64,000 nt of DNA from contig NC_010995.1 of assembly GCF_000019225.1 (NCBI RefSeq), positions 1,496,501-1,560,500 of the forward strand, written 5' to 3'. Position 1 is the first letter of the stretch, and each line of letters starts with the position of its first letter. This DNA comes from Cellvibrio japonicus Ueda107. GTDB lineage: Bacteria; Pseudomonadota; Gammaproteobacteria; Pseudomonadales; Cellvibrionaceae. The notes below the pieces were generated by a model. That model saw only the letters and a list, made by a program, of their open reading frames with translations. It was not told where the DNA came from and did not search any database. The translations under genes and the position numbers were made by a program. Below, piece by piece: positions 51,626 to 62,318 of the stretch.

Positions 51626-54178
51626 ATGCGTCCATCGAATTCACCAGGGAGTCCGGCCGAACCGTCTGGCGTATTCGCAATTTTAGGCACCTCTGAAATC
51701 GCGGCCTGGAACATGGATGTCACAGCGGAAGAGATCCACTTTTCATCCGATTTTTGCCGGTTGTTTCCGGATTGGGTGGATAGCACTGTCTCATTAGCCC
51801 AGTTGCTGCAGCACTTGCCTGCAGCGGATCGCTATTTTTTTCTCACCGCGTTCAATAGCGATTCCCAGGATCAGGACTGCATGCAATTGCGTTCCTGCGA
51901 GTTGCGTTTGCACTCGGCGCAGGGCGATAAGCGCCTGCGTTTTGTCGGCCGTTTGCAACCGGGCAATATTCGCCGTTATCAGGGTGTTGTGTTTAGTGCG
52001 ACACATTGGTTGGCAGAGCCGGGCGTTGATTATTCCACCCAATTACTGTCCGCACTGATGGCAGACAGCCCCATACCCTCGCTGATTACCGATGCCCATG
52101 GCGTTATCGTTTACCTCAACAGCGCCTGCGAACAAATACTGATGTTATCTCCCCGGCAGATTAAAGCAGCGCTGGGGCGTTATTCACTGCTGCGCGACAA
52201 GCAGTTGCAGCAAACCCCGGAATTCCAGCAGCAATTGGCGGAGGTTTATGGCCAGGGCAATGCCACTGCCTTTGAACTGCATTATCCCCTCTCCGGAATT
52301 CACCGCTACCGCTTGGATAACGAGCATACATTGTATCTGGATGCCAGTTTCCTACCCATTAAAAACAAACAGGGCAAATTGGAGCGTGTGCTGGTCCAAC
52401 TGCAGGATTTATCCCGTGAGCTCTATGCGCGCGCCGCCCTGCAGGAAAGCGAAACAAGTTACAAAGCTTTTATCACCAATAGCTCAGAGGCTATTTGGTG
52501 TTATGACATGCAACCCAGGGTAGATACCGGCCTGCCCATCGCCGAACAGGTGGAGCAAATTGCCGCCAGTGCACATCTGGTAGAAGCCAATCGGGTATTG
52601 CTGAATATGCTGGGTGTAGAAACCCTGGATGATGTATTGGGCCAGCCGCTGAGCGAAAGTGGCTCCACCAATTATTTATTTGATCTGGATACCTTTATTG
52701 CCAATGGTTACCAGATGGTGGATCACGACATTACGCGCCAGGATGAGCGCGGTAAAAAATTTTATTTCCAGATTTCCTGTACCGGCATTATTGAAGACGG
52801 TTACCTGCGGCGCATATGGGGCACCACCAAGGATGTAACAACCCGCAAGCGCTATGAGGATAAGTTACGCCACCAATCCCTGCACGACTCCCTGACCGGA
52901 TTGCCCAACCGCGAAAAGCTGTACCAGGATATGGCAAGCTGTTTTGAGCAGCGTACAGCGGAGCAAATCAGTGCATTGATGTTGATAGACCTGGATCGCT
53001 TTAAAGAGATCAACGATACTCTGGGGCATAATGTTGGCGATCGCCTGTTACAAATGATCGGGCCTCGCCTGGCCGCCGAAATGGCCGAGGTGCCAGGCAC
53101 GGTGGCGCGCCTTGGGGGCGATGAGTTTGCGGTATTTTTACCGCGTATTCGCAGCACGCACCAGGCGGTTGTCTTTGGGCATCGCATCCTGGATGCCCTG
53201 GCGCAGGAATATGATCTGGAAGTCTTTTGTACGCAGATGTCGGCCAGTATCGGTATTGCGATAGCACCCTACCAGGCACAGGATCACCATGCCTTGATGC
53301 GCTATGCCGATATTGCGATGTACTACGCGAAAAGCCAGATGTTGGGACTATCCATTTACAGTCCGGATTACGATCCCCATTCTCCCAAGCGCCTGGCGAT
53401 GATGAGTGAATTGGGACGCGCGATTCGCGAGAACCAGCTGTGTCTTTATTATCAACCCAAGGTGGTTCTCGATGAGTGCCGCTGCTATGGATTTGAAGCG
53501 CTGATTCGCTGGATTCATCCGGAGTTGGGATTCGTTCCGCCAGATGATTTTATTCCCATTGCCGAATTTACCAGCCTGATTCACCCGCTCACCGCCTGGG
53601 TGCTGGAAAACAGTATTGAACAATGTCGCCATTGGCAGCTTCAAGGGTTGAACCTGAGTGTGGCGGTCAATCTCTCCGCGCGCAACCTGATGGATGAAAA
53701 TATTCCCAAGTTGGTAGAGCGTTTATTAAATAAATACCAGTTGCCTGCTGCGCGCCTGGAATTGGAAATTACGGAAAGCTCCATTATGTCTGACCCCAAT
53801 CGCGCGCTGCGGATATTGCAGCATTTGCATGAATTGGGTGTGCATCTATCCATTGATGACTTCGGGACGGGTTACTCTTCGTTGGCTTACCTCAAACGGC
53901 TGCCTGTACAAACGCTTAAGATCGATAATTCCTTTGTGCGCAACATGCTTGGTGATCTGCAGGATGAATTAATTGTCAATTCCACGATTCATCTGGCCCA
54001 TAACCTGGGCTTAACGGTTGTCGCGGAGGGTGTGGAAAACGAAGAGTTAATGAAGCGTCTGCACGACATGGGCTGCGATGAGGTACAGGGGTATTTTATC
54101 GGCCGGCCGATGACAGTGAACAATGCAGATCAATGGCTGGTAGAGTCTGGCTGGATCAAGCAACTGGAAGGGCCTTGA
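51626..54178 (+). CDS. PAS-GGDEF-EAL cyclic-di-GMP signalling protein
   Basis: 850-residue soluble signalling protein. N-terminal PAS-like region (about 15-130), PAS domains (about 135-265 and 270-410; the latter ends RRIWGTTKDVTTRKRYED), GGDEF domain (about 420-580) with intact GGDEF in VARLGGDEFAVFLP, and EAL domain (about 590-845) with EALIRW and the DDFGTGYSSLAYLKRLP and KIDNSFV motifs. No TM helix. Both catalytic motifs are intact, so it may be a diguanylate cyclase, a phosphodiesterase or both; PAS domains sense the signal. Monocistronic with terminator. Confidence 0.92.
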   Translation: MRPSNSPGSPAEPSGVFAILGTSEIAAWNMDVTAEEIHFSSDFCRLFPDWVDSTVSLAQLLQHLPAADRYFFLTAFNSDSQDQDCMQLRSCELRLHSAQGDKRLRFVGRLQPGNIRRYQGVVFSATHWLAEPGVDYSTQLLSALMADSPIPSLITDAHGVIVYLNSACEQILMLSPRQIKAALGRYSLLRDKQLQQTPEFQQQLAEVYGQGNATAFELHYPLSGIHRYRLDNEHTLYLDASFLPIKNKQGKLERVLVQLQDLSRELYARAALQESETSYKAFITNSSEAIWCYDMQPRVDTGLPIAEQVEQIAASAHLVEANRVLLNMLGVETLDDVLGQPLSESGSTNYLFDLDTFIANGYQMVDHDITRQDERGKKFYFQISCTGIIEDGYLRRIWGTTKDVTTRKRYEDKLRHQSLHDSLTGLPNREKLYQDMASCFEQRTAEQISALMLIDLDRFKEINDTLGHNVGDRLLQMIGPRLAAEMAEVPGTVARLGGDEFAVFLPRIRSTHQAVVFGHRILDALAQEYDLEVFCTQMSASIGIAIAPYQAQDHHALMRYADIAMYYAKSQMLGLSIYSPDYDPHSPKRLAMMSELGRAIRENQLCLYYQPKVVLDECRCYGFEALIRWIHPELGFVPPDDFIPIAEFTSLIHPLTAWVLENSIEQCRHWQLQGLNLSVAVNLSARNLMDENIPKLVERLLNKYQLPAARLELEITESSIMSDPNRALRILQHLHELGVHLSIDDFGTGYSSLAYLKRLPVQTLKIDNSFVRNMLGDLQDELIVNSTIHLAHNLGLTVVAEGVENEELMKRLHDMGCDEVQGYFIGRPMTVNNADQWLVESGWIKQLEGP

Positions 54179-54195
54179 CCCTTCCAGGTTTTTAT
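54164..54195 (+). terminator. Terminator overlapping the end of the GGDEF-EAL gene
   Basis: CTGGAAGGG / CCCTTCCAG stem with the TGA stop in its loop, followed by T5. Confidence 0.85.
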
Positions 54196-54208
54196 TTTAG
54201 CGCTTGGG

Positions 54209-55681
54209 CTAGAACCCGCGATTTAACATTTGTTGTTGTGTGTATTTGAGGCGCTCTTCCAGCATGGCTGTCTGGTAGCTGTTGCCCTGGGTAAGTTTCA
54301 GGGCATTGCGTAACTGGATCATGGCCCGGTCGTAAACACCATTCAAAATAAAATATTCTGCGCGAGCCTGGTGTACACCGAGGATATTCCCCGCCAGGCC
54401 ATTTACCTCTGCCAGCAGATACCACACATAGTCATCATTGCTGCGCTTGCGTGATAAGCGATCCAGGATTTCAGCCGACTCCTTATAACTGCCGGCTTTC
54501 ATCAGGGCTTCGGCGTAGCGCACGTTTAATGGGTAACTGCCGGGGTGTTTTTTCAATTGATCTTCGAGAATACTCAATCCCGCCTTGTAGCGCTCAGCGG
54601 TAATCTCAATATCGGCACGCATGATCTGGTAGGTGACTCGTGTCGGGTCTTTCTCCAGTAATGGCGCCAGGGCCTCGCGGGCTGCATCAAATTGGCTGGA
54701 CCTGCTAAGAGCCAGTGCCCAGCCATAGCGGCTGGCATCGGGAGAGTCACTCTCGCGATCCAATTCGCTTTTAAACATCCGGGCGGCTATTTGGGGTGTT
54801 TCCTCCTGGTTTGCGCGGATGCGCGCACGGACCAATTGGTATTCGAGGTTATCAGGGTAGGCTTTGCGCGGGTATTTCATCGCGCGATTGCGCGCATCGG
54901 CAACCCGGCGTTCGGATACCGGGTGGGTTAACAGGTATTCTGGCGGGCGGCGGTTAAGCCGGTTGGCGCGCATCATCTCTTCAAACATTTCCGATGCCGC
55001 ATAGGGGTCCAGGCCAGCCTCGATCATGGTTTGCATACCAATGCGATCGGCTTCCTGCTCGTTTTGACGGCTAAAGCTCAAGCGCGCCTGCTGGGCTGCG
55101 GCCTGGGTGCCCATAATGGCGGCAATACCGGCATCACCCTCGCTGTTGGCGGCCAGCACCAGGCCCGCCAGCATACCGGCGAGCATAGGCACCATCAGGT
55201 TTTTTTCACTTTCCAGGCGGCGAGCATAATGGCGCTGGCTCAGGTGGCCCAATTCGTGCGCAAGTACCGCCGCGAGTTGGTTTTCTGTCTTGGCGTAGGT
55301 CAGCAGGCCGGTATGCACACCAATAATGCCACCGGGTACCGCAAACGCATTAAGCGTTCGGTTTTCGGCGACAACCAGTTCAATCTGCTTGCGCTGCAAT
55401 TGGCTATAAGGCAGCAAACGGTCAAAAAGCTGCTCCAGGTAATCGATCACCAGGGGGTCGGAAGAGGTGGGAACCTGGCTGCGATAGGCGCGTAGCCATT
55501 GCTTGCCCAGCTCGCGCTCCTGTTGCGGTGAGATAGTGACGGAGCTGGTATCTCCCAGGGTAGGTAAATCCACATCGGCGCTGGCGCTGGTACCAATTGC
55601 AAACAGGCCAATGGCCAGGCTGATGGCCGGGGTATAGGCCCGCAAGACAGGTTTCAGGTGTGGGAAAACAAAGCTCAACAC
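54209..55681 (-). CDS. bepA: Periplasmic M48 metalloprotease/chaperone BepA (YfgC)
   Basis: 490 residues with signal peptide about 1-35 (ending TSASA). M48 peptidase domain with zinc motif HELGHLSQRH (about 140) and the third ligand Glu in SRQNEQEADRIGM; then TPR repeats (about 310-485). BepA helps assemble or degrades LptD and other outer membrane proteins at the BAM complex. Divergent from the tusA-like gene, as in Pseudomonas. Confidence 0.9.
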   Translation of the reverse strand: MLSFVFPHLKPVLRAYTPAISLAIGLFAIGTSASADVDLPTLGDTSSVTISPQQERELGKQWLRAYRSQVPTSSDPLVIDYLEQLFDRLLPYSQLQRKQIELVVAENRTLNAFAVPGGIIGVHTGLLTYAKTENQLAAVLAHELGHLSQRHYARRLESEKNLMVPMLAGMLAGLVLAANSEGDAGIAAIMGTQAAAQQARLSFSRQNEQEADRIGMQTMIEAGLDPYAASEMFEEMMRANRLNRRPPEYLLTHPVSERRVADARNRAMKYPRKAYPDNLEYQLVRARIRANQEETPQIAARMFKSELDRESDSPDASRYGWALALSRSSQFDAAREALAPLLEKDPTRVTYQIMRADIEITAERYKAGLSILEDQLKKHPGSYPLNVRYAEALMKAGSYKESAEILDRLSRKRSNDDYVWYLLAEVNGLAGNILGVHQARAEYFILNGVYDRAMIQLRNALKLTQGNSYQTAMLEERLKYTQQQMLNRGF

Positions 55682-55875
55682 AATGGCAACAGGCTCCTGG
55701 TGGTCAGCGCCGATCTACTCTGGCTACTCGCGGGGCTCAACCCTGGTGGCTGTGGTCACAGCGCATGACGCGGAAAAAAATAGGCGCTCACTCTAGCCTT
55801 TTTGGCGTTTAAAGACTAGGTTAGCAACCTGCTGAGACCGGCAATGCCGGTAGTGGTTCGCCTTTCGGGGCAAAA

Positions 55876-56160
55876 ATGCGAGAGATGTCAGTTGTGTCCG
55901 ATGATTCCTTTGCCACATGCATGGCTCACCCTGTCCAGCAGCAACTGGATGCACAAGGGCTCAATTGCCCATTGCCATTGCTGAAAGCCAAACAGGCGCT
56001 GCGTGTGCTTGCCGAGGGCGATGTACTGCGGGTACTGGCGACGGATGCAGGCTCCTGGCGCGATTTTCGCGCCTATGCGGACTTGAGTGGCCAAGTGCTG
56101 CTCGGAGCTGCTGAGCAGGGGGGCATCTATTGCTATTTGATACAAAAGAAACTGCGTTAG
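55876..56160 (+). CDS. TusA family sulfurtransferase
   Basis: 94-residue SirA/TusA protein. Active Cys in GLNCPLPLLKAKQAL (C-P-x-P motif), followed by GDVLRVLATDAGSWRDF. The gene lies divergent to bepA; the same pair is found in Pseudomonas, where the homologue affects molybdenum enzyme and sulfur traffic. Start may be the ATG at 55876 or 55885. Confidence 0.88.
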   Translation: MREMSVVSDDSFATCMAHPVQQQLDAQGLNCPLPLLKAKQALRVLAEGDVLRVLATDAGSWRDFRAYADLSGQVLLGAAEQGGIYCYLIQKKLR

Positions 56161-56256
56161 CCCAAACCCCATAGCGGTGGGTACCAGGCTGTTGTACAAA
56201 GTGCTGCGCCAGGCACTGTGGCAATAACGGCGCGGCGAGTGTAAAGCGAGTAAGTT

Positions 56257-59238
56257 ATGGTTAACCTGTGTTCAATACACGGCACATTATCCACGCGCAC
56301 CAAGTCGCTGTTGCTGCCCGGTGTCAGCAGATACCTTGGCCTGCTGATGCGTTGCTGGATATACCTTACCGGTATTTTCGGGTCCTGTATGGGGCTTTAT
56401 TCTGTGGCAGTTGCTGAAACACAGATACAGGAGGAGGCTGCTGAACTCCCTACCTATATTCGCCATAGCATCGTCAAAAGCGCGCAGGATAAGCGCCAAT
56501 ATTCCTACCTGGTCCTGCCCAACCAACTGAATGTACTGTTGATCTCCGATCCGGAAGCTGAAAAGGCCGCGGCGGCCCTCAGTGTTGCAACAGGTGCCTA
56601 CCAAAATCCTCCCGAGCGCGAAGGTTTGGCCCATTTCCTTGAGCACATGCTGTTCCTGGGCACTGAAAAATATCCCGAAGCCGGTGCCTACCAGGCATTC
56701 ATCACCCAGCAAGGGGGAACCTTCAATGCCTATACCGCGCTGGAAAATACCACCTACTTTTTTGATATAGACCCGGCCCAACTGGAGCCGGCACTGGATC
56801 GTTTTGCGCAGTTTTTTATTGCGCCACTCTTTACCCGGGAATATGTCGAGCGCGAGCGCCAGGCTGTACATGCCGAATTTATGGCGCGCATCAAGGATGA
56901 CGGACGACGTGAGTGGGAAGTTCTGCGCGAGCTATTTAACCCGGCCCATCCCGGTGCAAAATTTACTGTGGGCAACCTGACTACCCTGGAGGATCGTGAA
57001 GGTAAATCCCTTCGTGACGAATTGATTGAATTTTACCAGCGCCATTATTCCGCTGACCTGATGAACCTGGTGGTAGTTGGGCGAGAGGGATTGCCTCAAT
57101 TGGAAGCCTGGGTCATTAGCCTTTTTAATCAGGTTCCCCTGCATGAACATGCGTTAGCCAGGGACTATCCACCGCTGATTGAACCTGAGCGCCTGCCCAT
57201 GTCGGTTGATATCAAGCCGGAACGCGATCAGCGCCGTTTGAGTTTTAATTTTCCCATCGGGCTCTCTCCGGAGTTCGCCACGAAAAAGCCCTATGACTAT
57301 ATTGCCCAGCAACTGGCCCATGAAGGGAAGGGCAGCTTGCTGTCATTCCTGAAACGGCTGGGTTGGGCTGAGGCAGTGAGTGCGGGTTTGATGCTCAAAA
57401 GCCGCGAGGACGCACTGTTCCAGATTGATATTGAATTGACTCCGCAGGGCGTCAGGGCGCGCGACCAACTGGTGTCCCTGGTGTTCTATGCCATCGAACA
57501 ATTGCGCAGCCGCGGGATTAATAGTTGGCGCTATCAGGAAATGCAGGAGATTGCCCAGGCAAAATTTATTTACCAGGAAAAATTATCACCGCTGGAAACA
57601 GCGCGTCGCTTGTCGGAAGCCATGTTTGATTACACACCGACGCAGTTGCTCTACAACGATCTTCTGTACAGTGCCTTTGATGAGCGCTTAATCAAGGAGT
57701 CCCTGCAGCCACTGAATCCTGCTAATCTCATGCTGGTCCTGGTTGCACCGGATATAGAGGCCTATCGCGTCAGTAAACGCTACAGCGCCCCCTATACCCT
57801 GCGCTATACCTTGCCGCAGATCCTCGACCTCAAAATCGCGGTAAAACAGGAATTGTCACTGCCCGAGCGCAATCTCTTTATTCCTCGCAGCCTGGCCGTT
57901 AAATCCAACTCCATGCTGGAGCAGACCAATGCAGAGCGCGATAGTATCCCCCAACTGATTTTCCGCGATCGCGATGCGCGTCTCTGGTACGCCCAGGATC
58001 ACCAGTTCGAACAGCCCAAGGCGGTCATTCAATTAGCCCTCAAATCTCCATTGGTAGCCGGTAGCATTGAGGGCGCAGTGCAAGCGGAACTCTATGCTGC
58101 TTTACTGCGCGATCAATTGAATGAATATACCTATCCGGCAAAACTCGCGGGTATCGATTACCGTTTTGAGGCCAATCCACGCGGTTTTGAATTGCAAATT
58201 TCCGGTTTCTCGTCGCGTCAAAACCTGTTGCTGAACAAAATTATTGAGTCCTGTGCCTCCGCTAGTTTCAAACCTGAACGCTTTGAAAACATAAAGCAGA
58301 AATTGCTGCGCGATTGGCGCAACCGCGATAAGAATCTGCCCTATCAGGTCATGATGCAGGAGATTCCCGCACTCCAGTTGGAACCCTATTGGACCAATCG
58401 CGCCATGACCGCAGCGCTGGAAACCATCGACTTTCCACGATTTAGCCGTTTTGCAGAGCACATGCTGCTGGATGCCAAAATGGATATGCTGATTTTCGGC
58501 AATTATTTCCGGCAGGAAGCACTTAAATTGGCAGTATTGGTTGATCACAACCTGCTGAACCGCCAGACAGGACGCGAAATGCCGCCTGCAAAAGTATTCA
58601 GCCTTGCGGCACAAAATGATAAGCCCTGGCTGTACCGTTATTCGATTGACCATTCCGATGCTGTGGTGCAATTGCTCATGACAGCGGATTCACCGGATAT
58701 CACAACCAATGCGCATATGCGTCTGTTACAGCAAATCATCAAGCCGGCTTTTTATACCCGGCTGCGCACCGAAAAACAGTTGGGTTATGTCGTTGCTGCG
58801 ATCTCCATGCCGTTGCGCCAACTGGATACCAGCTTGTTAATCGTACAGTCCCCCGTCGCTTCCGAGACACAGTTGGTTAGTGAAATAGAAGGCTTCTTGC
58901 AGCAGCAGGAAGCATCAATTGCAGATGATCTACGGGTAAACCAGCAATCACTCGCGACAAAATTACGCGAGCCGGCGCGCTCATTGACTGACCAGGCCCA
59001 GCGTTATTGGCAGTCAATTGTGGTAGGGGACCTGGATTTCTCCCGCACCAAGCGTCTGGCCGATGCGGTTGAGGCAATTACCCCGGAGTCGCTGCTGGAG
59101 TACTACAACACCCATTTCCTGGATGCCCGCCAGCGACTCTGGCTGGTGGCCCATCCCCTGGCGGATGAGGCTGGCTATCACCTGTTGGAGGATATAGCCG
59201 CCTATAAGGTTCGGCAGGATGCACATCTGCTGCCTTGA
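56257..59238 (+). CDS. M16 zinc protease, pitrilysin (protease III) type
   Basis: 993 residues, the length of E. coli Ptr. Inverted zinc motif HFLEHMLFLG with downstream Glu in YVERERQAVHAEF; then three further M16-like domains, including RTEKQLGYVV near residue 830, typical of insulysin-type clamshell enzymes. Signal peptide is probably MRCWIYLTGIFGSCMGLY from ATG 56347; the listed start adds 30 residues. Degrades short peptides in the periplasm. Confidence 0.88.
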   Translation: MVNLCSIHGTLSTRTKSLLLPGVSRYLGLLMRCWIYLTGIFGSCMGLYSVAVAETQIQEEAAELPTYIRHSIVKSAQDKRQYSYLVLPNQLNVLLISDPEAEKAAAALSVATGAYQNPPEREGLAHFLEHMLFLGTEKYPEAGAYQAFITQQGGTFNAYTALENTTYFFDIDPAQLEPALDRFAQFFIAPLFTREYVERERQAVHAEFMARIKDDGRREWEVLRELFNPAHPGAKFTVGNLTTLEDREGKSLRDELIEFYQRHYSADLMNLVVVGREGLPQLEAWVISLFNQVPLHEHALARDYPPLIEPERLPMSVDIKPERDQRRLSFNFPIGLSPEFATKKPYDYIAQQLAHEGKGSLLSFLKRLGWAEAVSAGLMLKSREDALFQIDIELTPQGVRARDQLVSLVFYAIEQLRSRGINSWRYQEMQEIAQAKFIYQEKLSPLETARRLSEAMFDYTPTQLLYNDLLYSAFDERLIKESLQPLNPANLMLVLVAPDIEAYRVSKRYSAPYTLRYTLPQILDLKIAVKQELSLPERNLFIPRSLAVKSNSMLEQTNAERDSIPQLIFRDRDARLWYAQDHQFEQPKAVIQLALKSPLVAGSIEGAVQAELYAALLRDQLNEYTYPAKLAGIDYRFEANPRGFELQISGFSSRQNLLLNKIIESCASASFKPERFENIKQKLLRDWRNRDKNLPYQVMMQEIPALQLEPYWTNRAMTAALETIDFPRFSRFAEHMLLDAKMDMLIFGNYFRQEALKLAVLVDHNLLNRQTGREMPPAKVFSLAAQNDKPWLYRYSIDHSDAVVQLLMTADSPDITTNAHMRLLQQIIKPAFYTRLRTEKQLGYVVAAISMPLRQLDTSLLIVQSPVASETQLVSEIEGFLQQQEASIADDLRVNQQSLATKLREPARSLTDQAQRYWQSIVVGDLDFSRTKRLADAVEAITPESLLEYYNTHFLDARQRLWLVAHPLADEAGYHLLEDIAAYKVRQDAHLLP

Positions 59239-59662
59239 GTGAGTTTGCACCTGTCTTGCCTTGTTTTGGTGCAAAGTCGTTGAAAATTATCGTGTTTTTT
59301 ACTGTCAAGCCTTGGTGAAACACAAAAGTTCAGGTAATAATGCGACCCCCATTGTCATTCCGGTTTTTTGTGAGCTGTAACACGTCTCTACAAACTGCCG
59401 GGGCGTTGTTTTGCACTCTTTGAGTGCTCCCTCCGGAGTGTTACCGAAACGGTCAGGGCTGGTAAAAAATTCCCACCTATGCAAGAATTCGTGGATTTTT
59501 TTGCCTGCCCAAAACGGAACTTTTGGCCATAACCCCATGAATTTATTGCGATTTTTAGCGCAACACTGAACTGGGGAACTGGCGGATCGCCGGTTACAAA
59601 TTCCAGTTAATGACTACTGCTAGGTTGATATGTGCTCCGTGCACATGGTTGAGGAGATTTGA
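59239..59662 (+). other. Leader/intergenic region before aceE, 424 bp
   Basis: No gene seen. It holds a hairpin TTTGCACC / GGTGCAAA (59244-59275) after the protease, a cluster of inverted repeats (GCACTC/GAGTGC and CTCC/GGAG near 59413-59440), an AACTGGCG-like dyad near 59577, and GTGC/GCAC just before a strong GAGGAG site of aceE. Promoter and regulator site not identified with confidence. Confidence 0.4.
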
Positions 59663-62314
59663 ATGCAACACGATATCGATGCCATTGAAACAAAAGAGTG
59701 GCTGGATGCCCTTCGGTCAGTTGTACGTCACGCGGGTAAAGACCGCGCTGCAGAATTATTGAAAGCCCTGTCCGAGTCCGCCGTTAATAATGGCATTGAA
59801 CAGCCTTCCTCAATCCAGACTCCCTATCGCAATACCATTCCTGTCGAAAAAGAAATCCAATTCCCCGGCGATGCCAAACTGGAGCGTAAAATCCGCTCAA
59901 TTATTCGTTGGAATGCCATGGCAATGGTGATGAAAGCCAACGATAACGATGACGGCCTCGGTGGTCATATAGCCTCCTTCGCTTCATCCGCCACCCTCTA
60001 TGACGTAGGTTTTAACCACTTTTTCCGCGGTAATGACGGCGATGTTCCCGGTGACCTGATTTACTTCCAGGGCCATGTATCACCTGGTATGTATGCCCGC
60101 TCTTATATCGAAGGTCGTTTCGACGACGAAACCCTCGACAATTTCCGCCGTGAAGTAGACGGCAAAGGCTTGTCCTCCTACCCACATCCCTGGTTGATGC
60201 CGGACTACTGGCAGTTCCCGACCGTATCCATGGGGCTGGGGCCGATCAAATCCATTTACCAGGCGCGCTTCAACCGCTACCTGGAAGCCCGCGGTTTGGT
60301 ACCGGTTTCCGATCGTAAAGTCTGGGCGTTCCTGGGCGATGGCGAATGTGATGAACCAGAGAGCCTGGGTGCTATTTCCCTGGCATCGCGCGAGAAGCTG
60401 GACAACCTGATCTTCGTTATCAACTGTAACCTGCAGCGCCTGGACGGTCCGGTGCGCGGCAATGGCAAGATCGTGCAAGAGCTGGAAGGCGTATTCCGTG
60501 GCGCTGGCTGGAACGTGATCAAAGTGCTCTGGGGACGCGGTTGGGATGCATTACTTGCCAAAGATAAAACCGGTCTGTTGCAAAAGCGTATGGACGAAGT
60601 GGTCGATGGCGAAATGCAAAATTACAAAGCCAACGGCGGTGCCTATACCCGTGAGCATTTCTTCGGCAAATACCCGGAGCTGCTGGAGCTGGTGAAAGAC
60701 CTGAGCGATGACGACATTATGGCGCTGGCACGTGGCGGTCACGATTCGCACAAGGTATACAACGCCTATCACCAGGCAGTGAATACCAAAGGCAGACCTA
60801 CAGTGATTCTCGCCCAAACCGTAAAAGGTTACGGTATGGGCTCTTCGGGCGAAGCGATCAATAAAACTCACTCGGTCAAAAGCCTGGTGATTGAAGATCT
60901 CAAAAGGTTCCGCGACCGTTTTGAATTGCCAATCAGCGATGAAGACCTGCCCAACCTGCCTTACTATCGCCCGGCAGAAGACAGCCCGGAAATGCAATAC
61001 ATGAAGGGACGCCGCAAAGAACTGCGCGGCTTCCTGCCTTCGCGCAGCTCGGCGTTCGATCCTTTGCTGGTACCTGCACTGGATGCCTTTGCAGCCCAGC
61101 TGAAAAGTACTGGCGAGCGCGAAATCTCCACCACCATGAGTTTTGTGCGCATACTTTCCTCGCTGGTAAAAGATAAAAATATCGGCAAGCAAATCGTGCC
61201 GATTGTTCCCGATGAAGCGCGTACCTTCGGTATGGAAGGTATGTTCAAAACCGTGGGCATTTACTCCTCTGAAGGCCAAAAATACGTTCCGCACGATGCC
61301 GGCCAAATGATGTCCTACCACGAGTCTGCCACCGGCCAGATCCTGGAAGAGGGGATCAACGAGGCAGGCTCCATGGCTTCCTGGATTGCAGCGGCGACAG
61401 CCTATAGCAATTACCGAAAGCCGATGATTCCGTTCTACATCTATTACTCCATGTTTGGTTTCCAGCGCATTGGCGACCTGGCCTGGGCAGCAGGTGATTC
61501 GCAAGCGCGCGGTTTCCTGTTGGGCGCGACGGCCGGCCGCACCACCCTGAATGGCGAAGGTTTACAGCACCAGGATGGCCATAGCCACGTGTTTGCCAAC
61601 ACCATCCCCAATTGCCGCTCCTATGATCCGACCTATGCTTACGAGCTGGCGGTTATTATCCAGGACGGTATCAAGCGCATGTATCACGACAATGAAAACG
61701 TGTTTTATTACGTTTCATTGATGAACGAAAACTACCAGCATCCGGATCTGCCCGAAGGTGCTGAAGAAGGTATTATCAAAGGCATCTACCAGCTGGAAAA
61801 AGGTACGGGTAAAGCGAAGAACCGCGTACAACTGATGGGAGCTGGCACCATCCTGCGCGAAGTGCGTTTTGCCGCAGAGATCCTGCGCAATGAATTCGAT
61901 GTAGAGGCAGATGTGTGGAGCGTCACCAGTGTGAATGAACTGACGCGCGATGGTCAGCGCGCTACCCGCTGGAACCTGCTCAACCCCACCGCAACCCCGC
62001 GCAAGCCCTATGTCACCCAGGCGCTGGAAGGCAGCGATGGTCCATTCGTGATTGCTACCGACAACCTGAAAACTTATTCAGAGCAACTGCGCGCTTATAT
62101 TCCCGGTCATTACACCGTCCTGGGAACCGAGGGCTTTGGTCGCAGTGATACCCGCAGCAAACTGCGTCACTTCTTTGAGGTTAACCGCTACTTCGTTGTG
62201 ATTGCAGCGCTCAAATCCCTGGCAGACCAAGGCAAGATCAAAGCCGACGTGGTTGCCAAGGCCATCAAGAAATTTGGTATAGATCCGGAAAAAGCGGATC
62301 CCCTGAGTGTGTAA
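59663..62314 (+). CDS. aceE: Pyruvate dehydrogenase E1 component
   Basis: 883-residue homodimeric E1 (E. coli is 887). Thiamine diphosphate motif: AFLGDGECDEPESLGA ... INCNLQRLDGP. Other marks are SYIEGRFDDE, GLEHQDGHS-like GLQHQDGHSHVF, and ATAYSNYRKPMIPFYIYYS. Decarboxylates pyruvate and loads acetyl onto the AceF lipoyl groups. GAGGAG lies 7 nt before the ATG. aceF follows 86 bp later. Confidence 0.96.
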   Translation: MQHDIDAIETKEWLDALRSVVRHAGKDRAAELLKALSESAVNNGIEQPSSIQTPYRNTIPVEKEIQFPGDAKLERKIRSIIRWNAMAMVMKANDNDDGLGGHIASFASSATLYDVGFNHFFRGNDGDVPGDLIYFQGHVSPGMYARSYIEGRFDDETLDNFRREVDGKGLSSYPHPWLMPDYWQFPTVSMGLGPIKSIYQARFNRYLEARGLVPVSDRKVWAFLGDGECDEPESLGAISLASREKLDNLIFVINCNLQRLDGPVRGNGKIVQELEGVFRGAGWNVIKVLWGRGWDALLAKDKTGLLQKRMDEVVDGEMQNYKANGGAYTREHFFGKYPELLELVKDLSDDDIMALARGGHDSHKVYNAYHQAVNTKGRPTVILAQTVKGYGMGSSGEAINKTHSVKSLVIEDLKRFRDRFELPISDEDLPNLPYYRPAEDSPEMQYMKGRRKELRGFLPSRSSAFDPLLVPALDAFAAQLKSTGEREISTTMSFVRILSSLVKDKNIGKQIVPIVPDEARTFGMEGMFKTVGIYSSEGQKYVPHDAGQMMSYHESATGQILEEGINEAGSMASWIAAATAYSNYRKPMIPFYIYYSMFGFQRIGDLAWAAGDSQARGFLLGATAGRTTLNGEGLQHQDGHSHVFANTIPNCRSYDPTYAYELAVIIQDGIKRMYHDNENVFYYVSLMNENYQHPDLPEGAEEGIIKGIYQLEKGTGKAKNRVQLMGAGTILREVRFAAEILRNEFDVEADVWSVTSVNELTRDGQRATRWNLLNPTATPRKPYVTQALEGSDGPFVIATDNLKTYSEQLRAYIPGHYTVLGTEGFGRSDTRSKLRHFFEVNRYFVVIAALKSLADQGKIKADVVAKAIKKFGIDPEKADPLSV

Positions 62315-62318
62315 AAAC

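Noticed and set aside
60551..61504. 317-codon minus-strand frame inside aceE, and 62533-63363 inside aceF
   Set aside because: Both lie fully opposite well-supported pyruvate dehydrogenase genes and show no domain.
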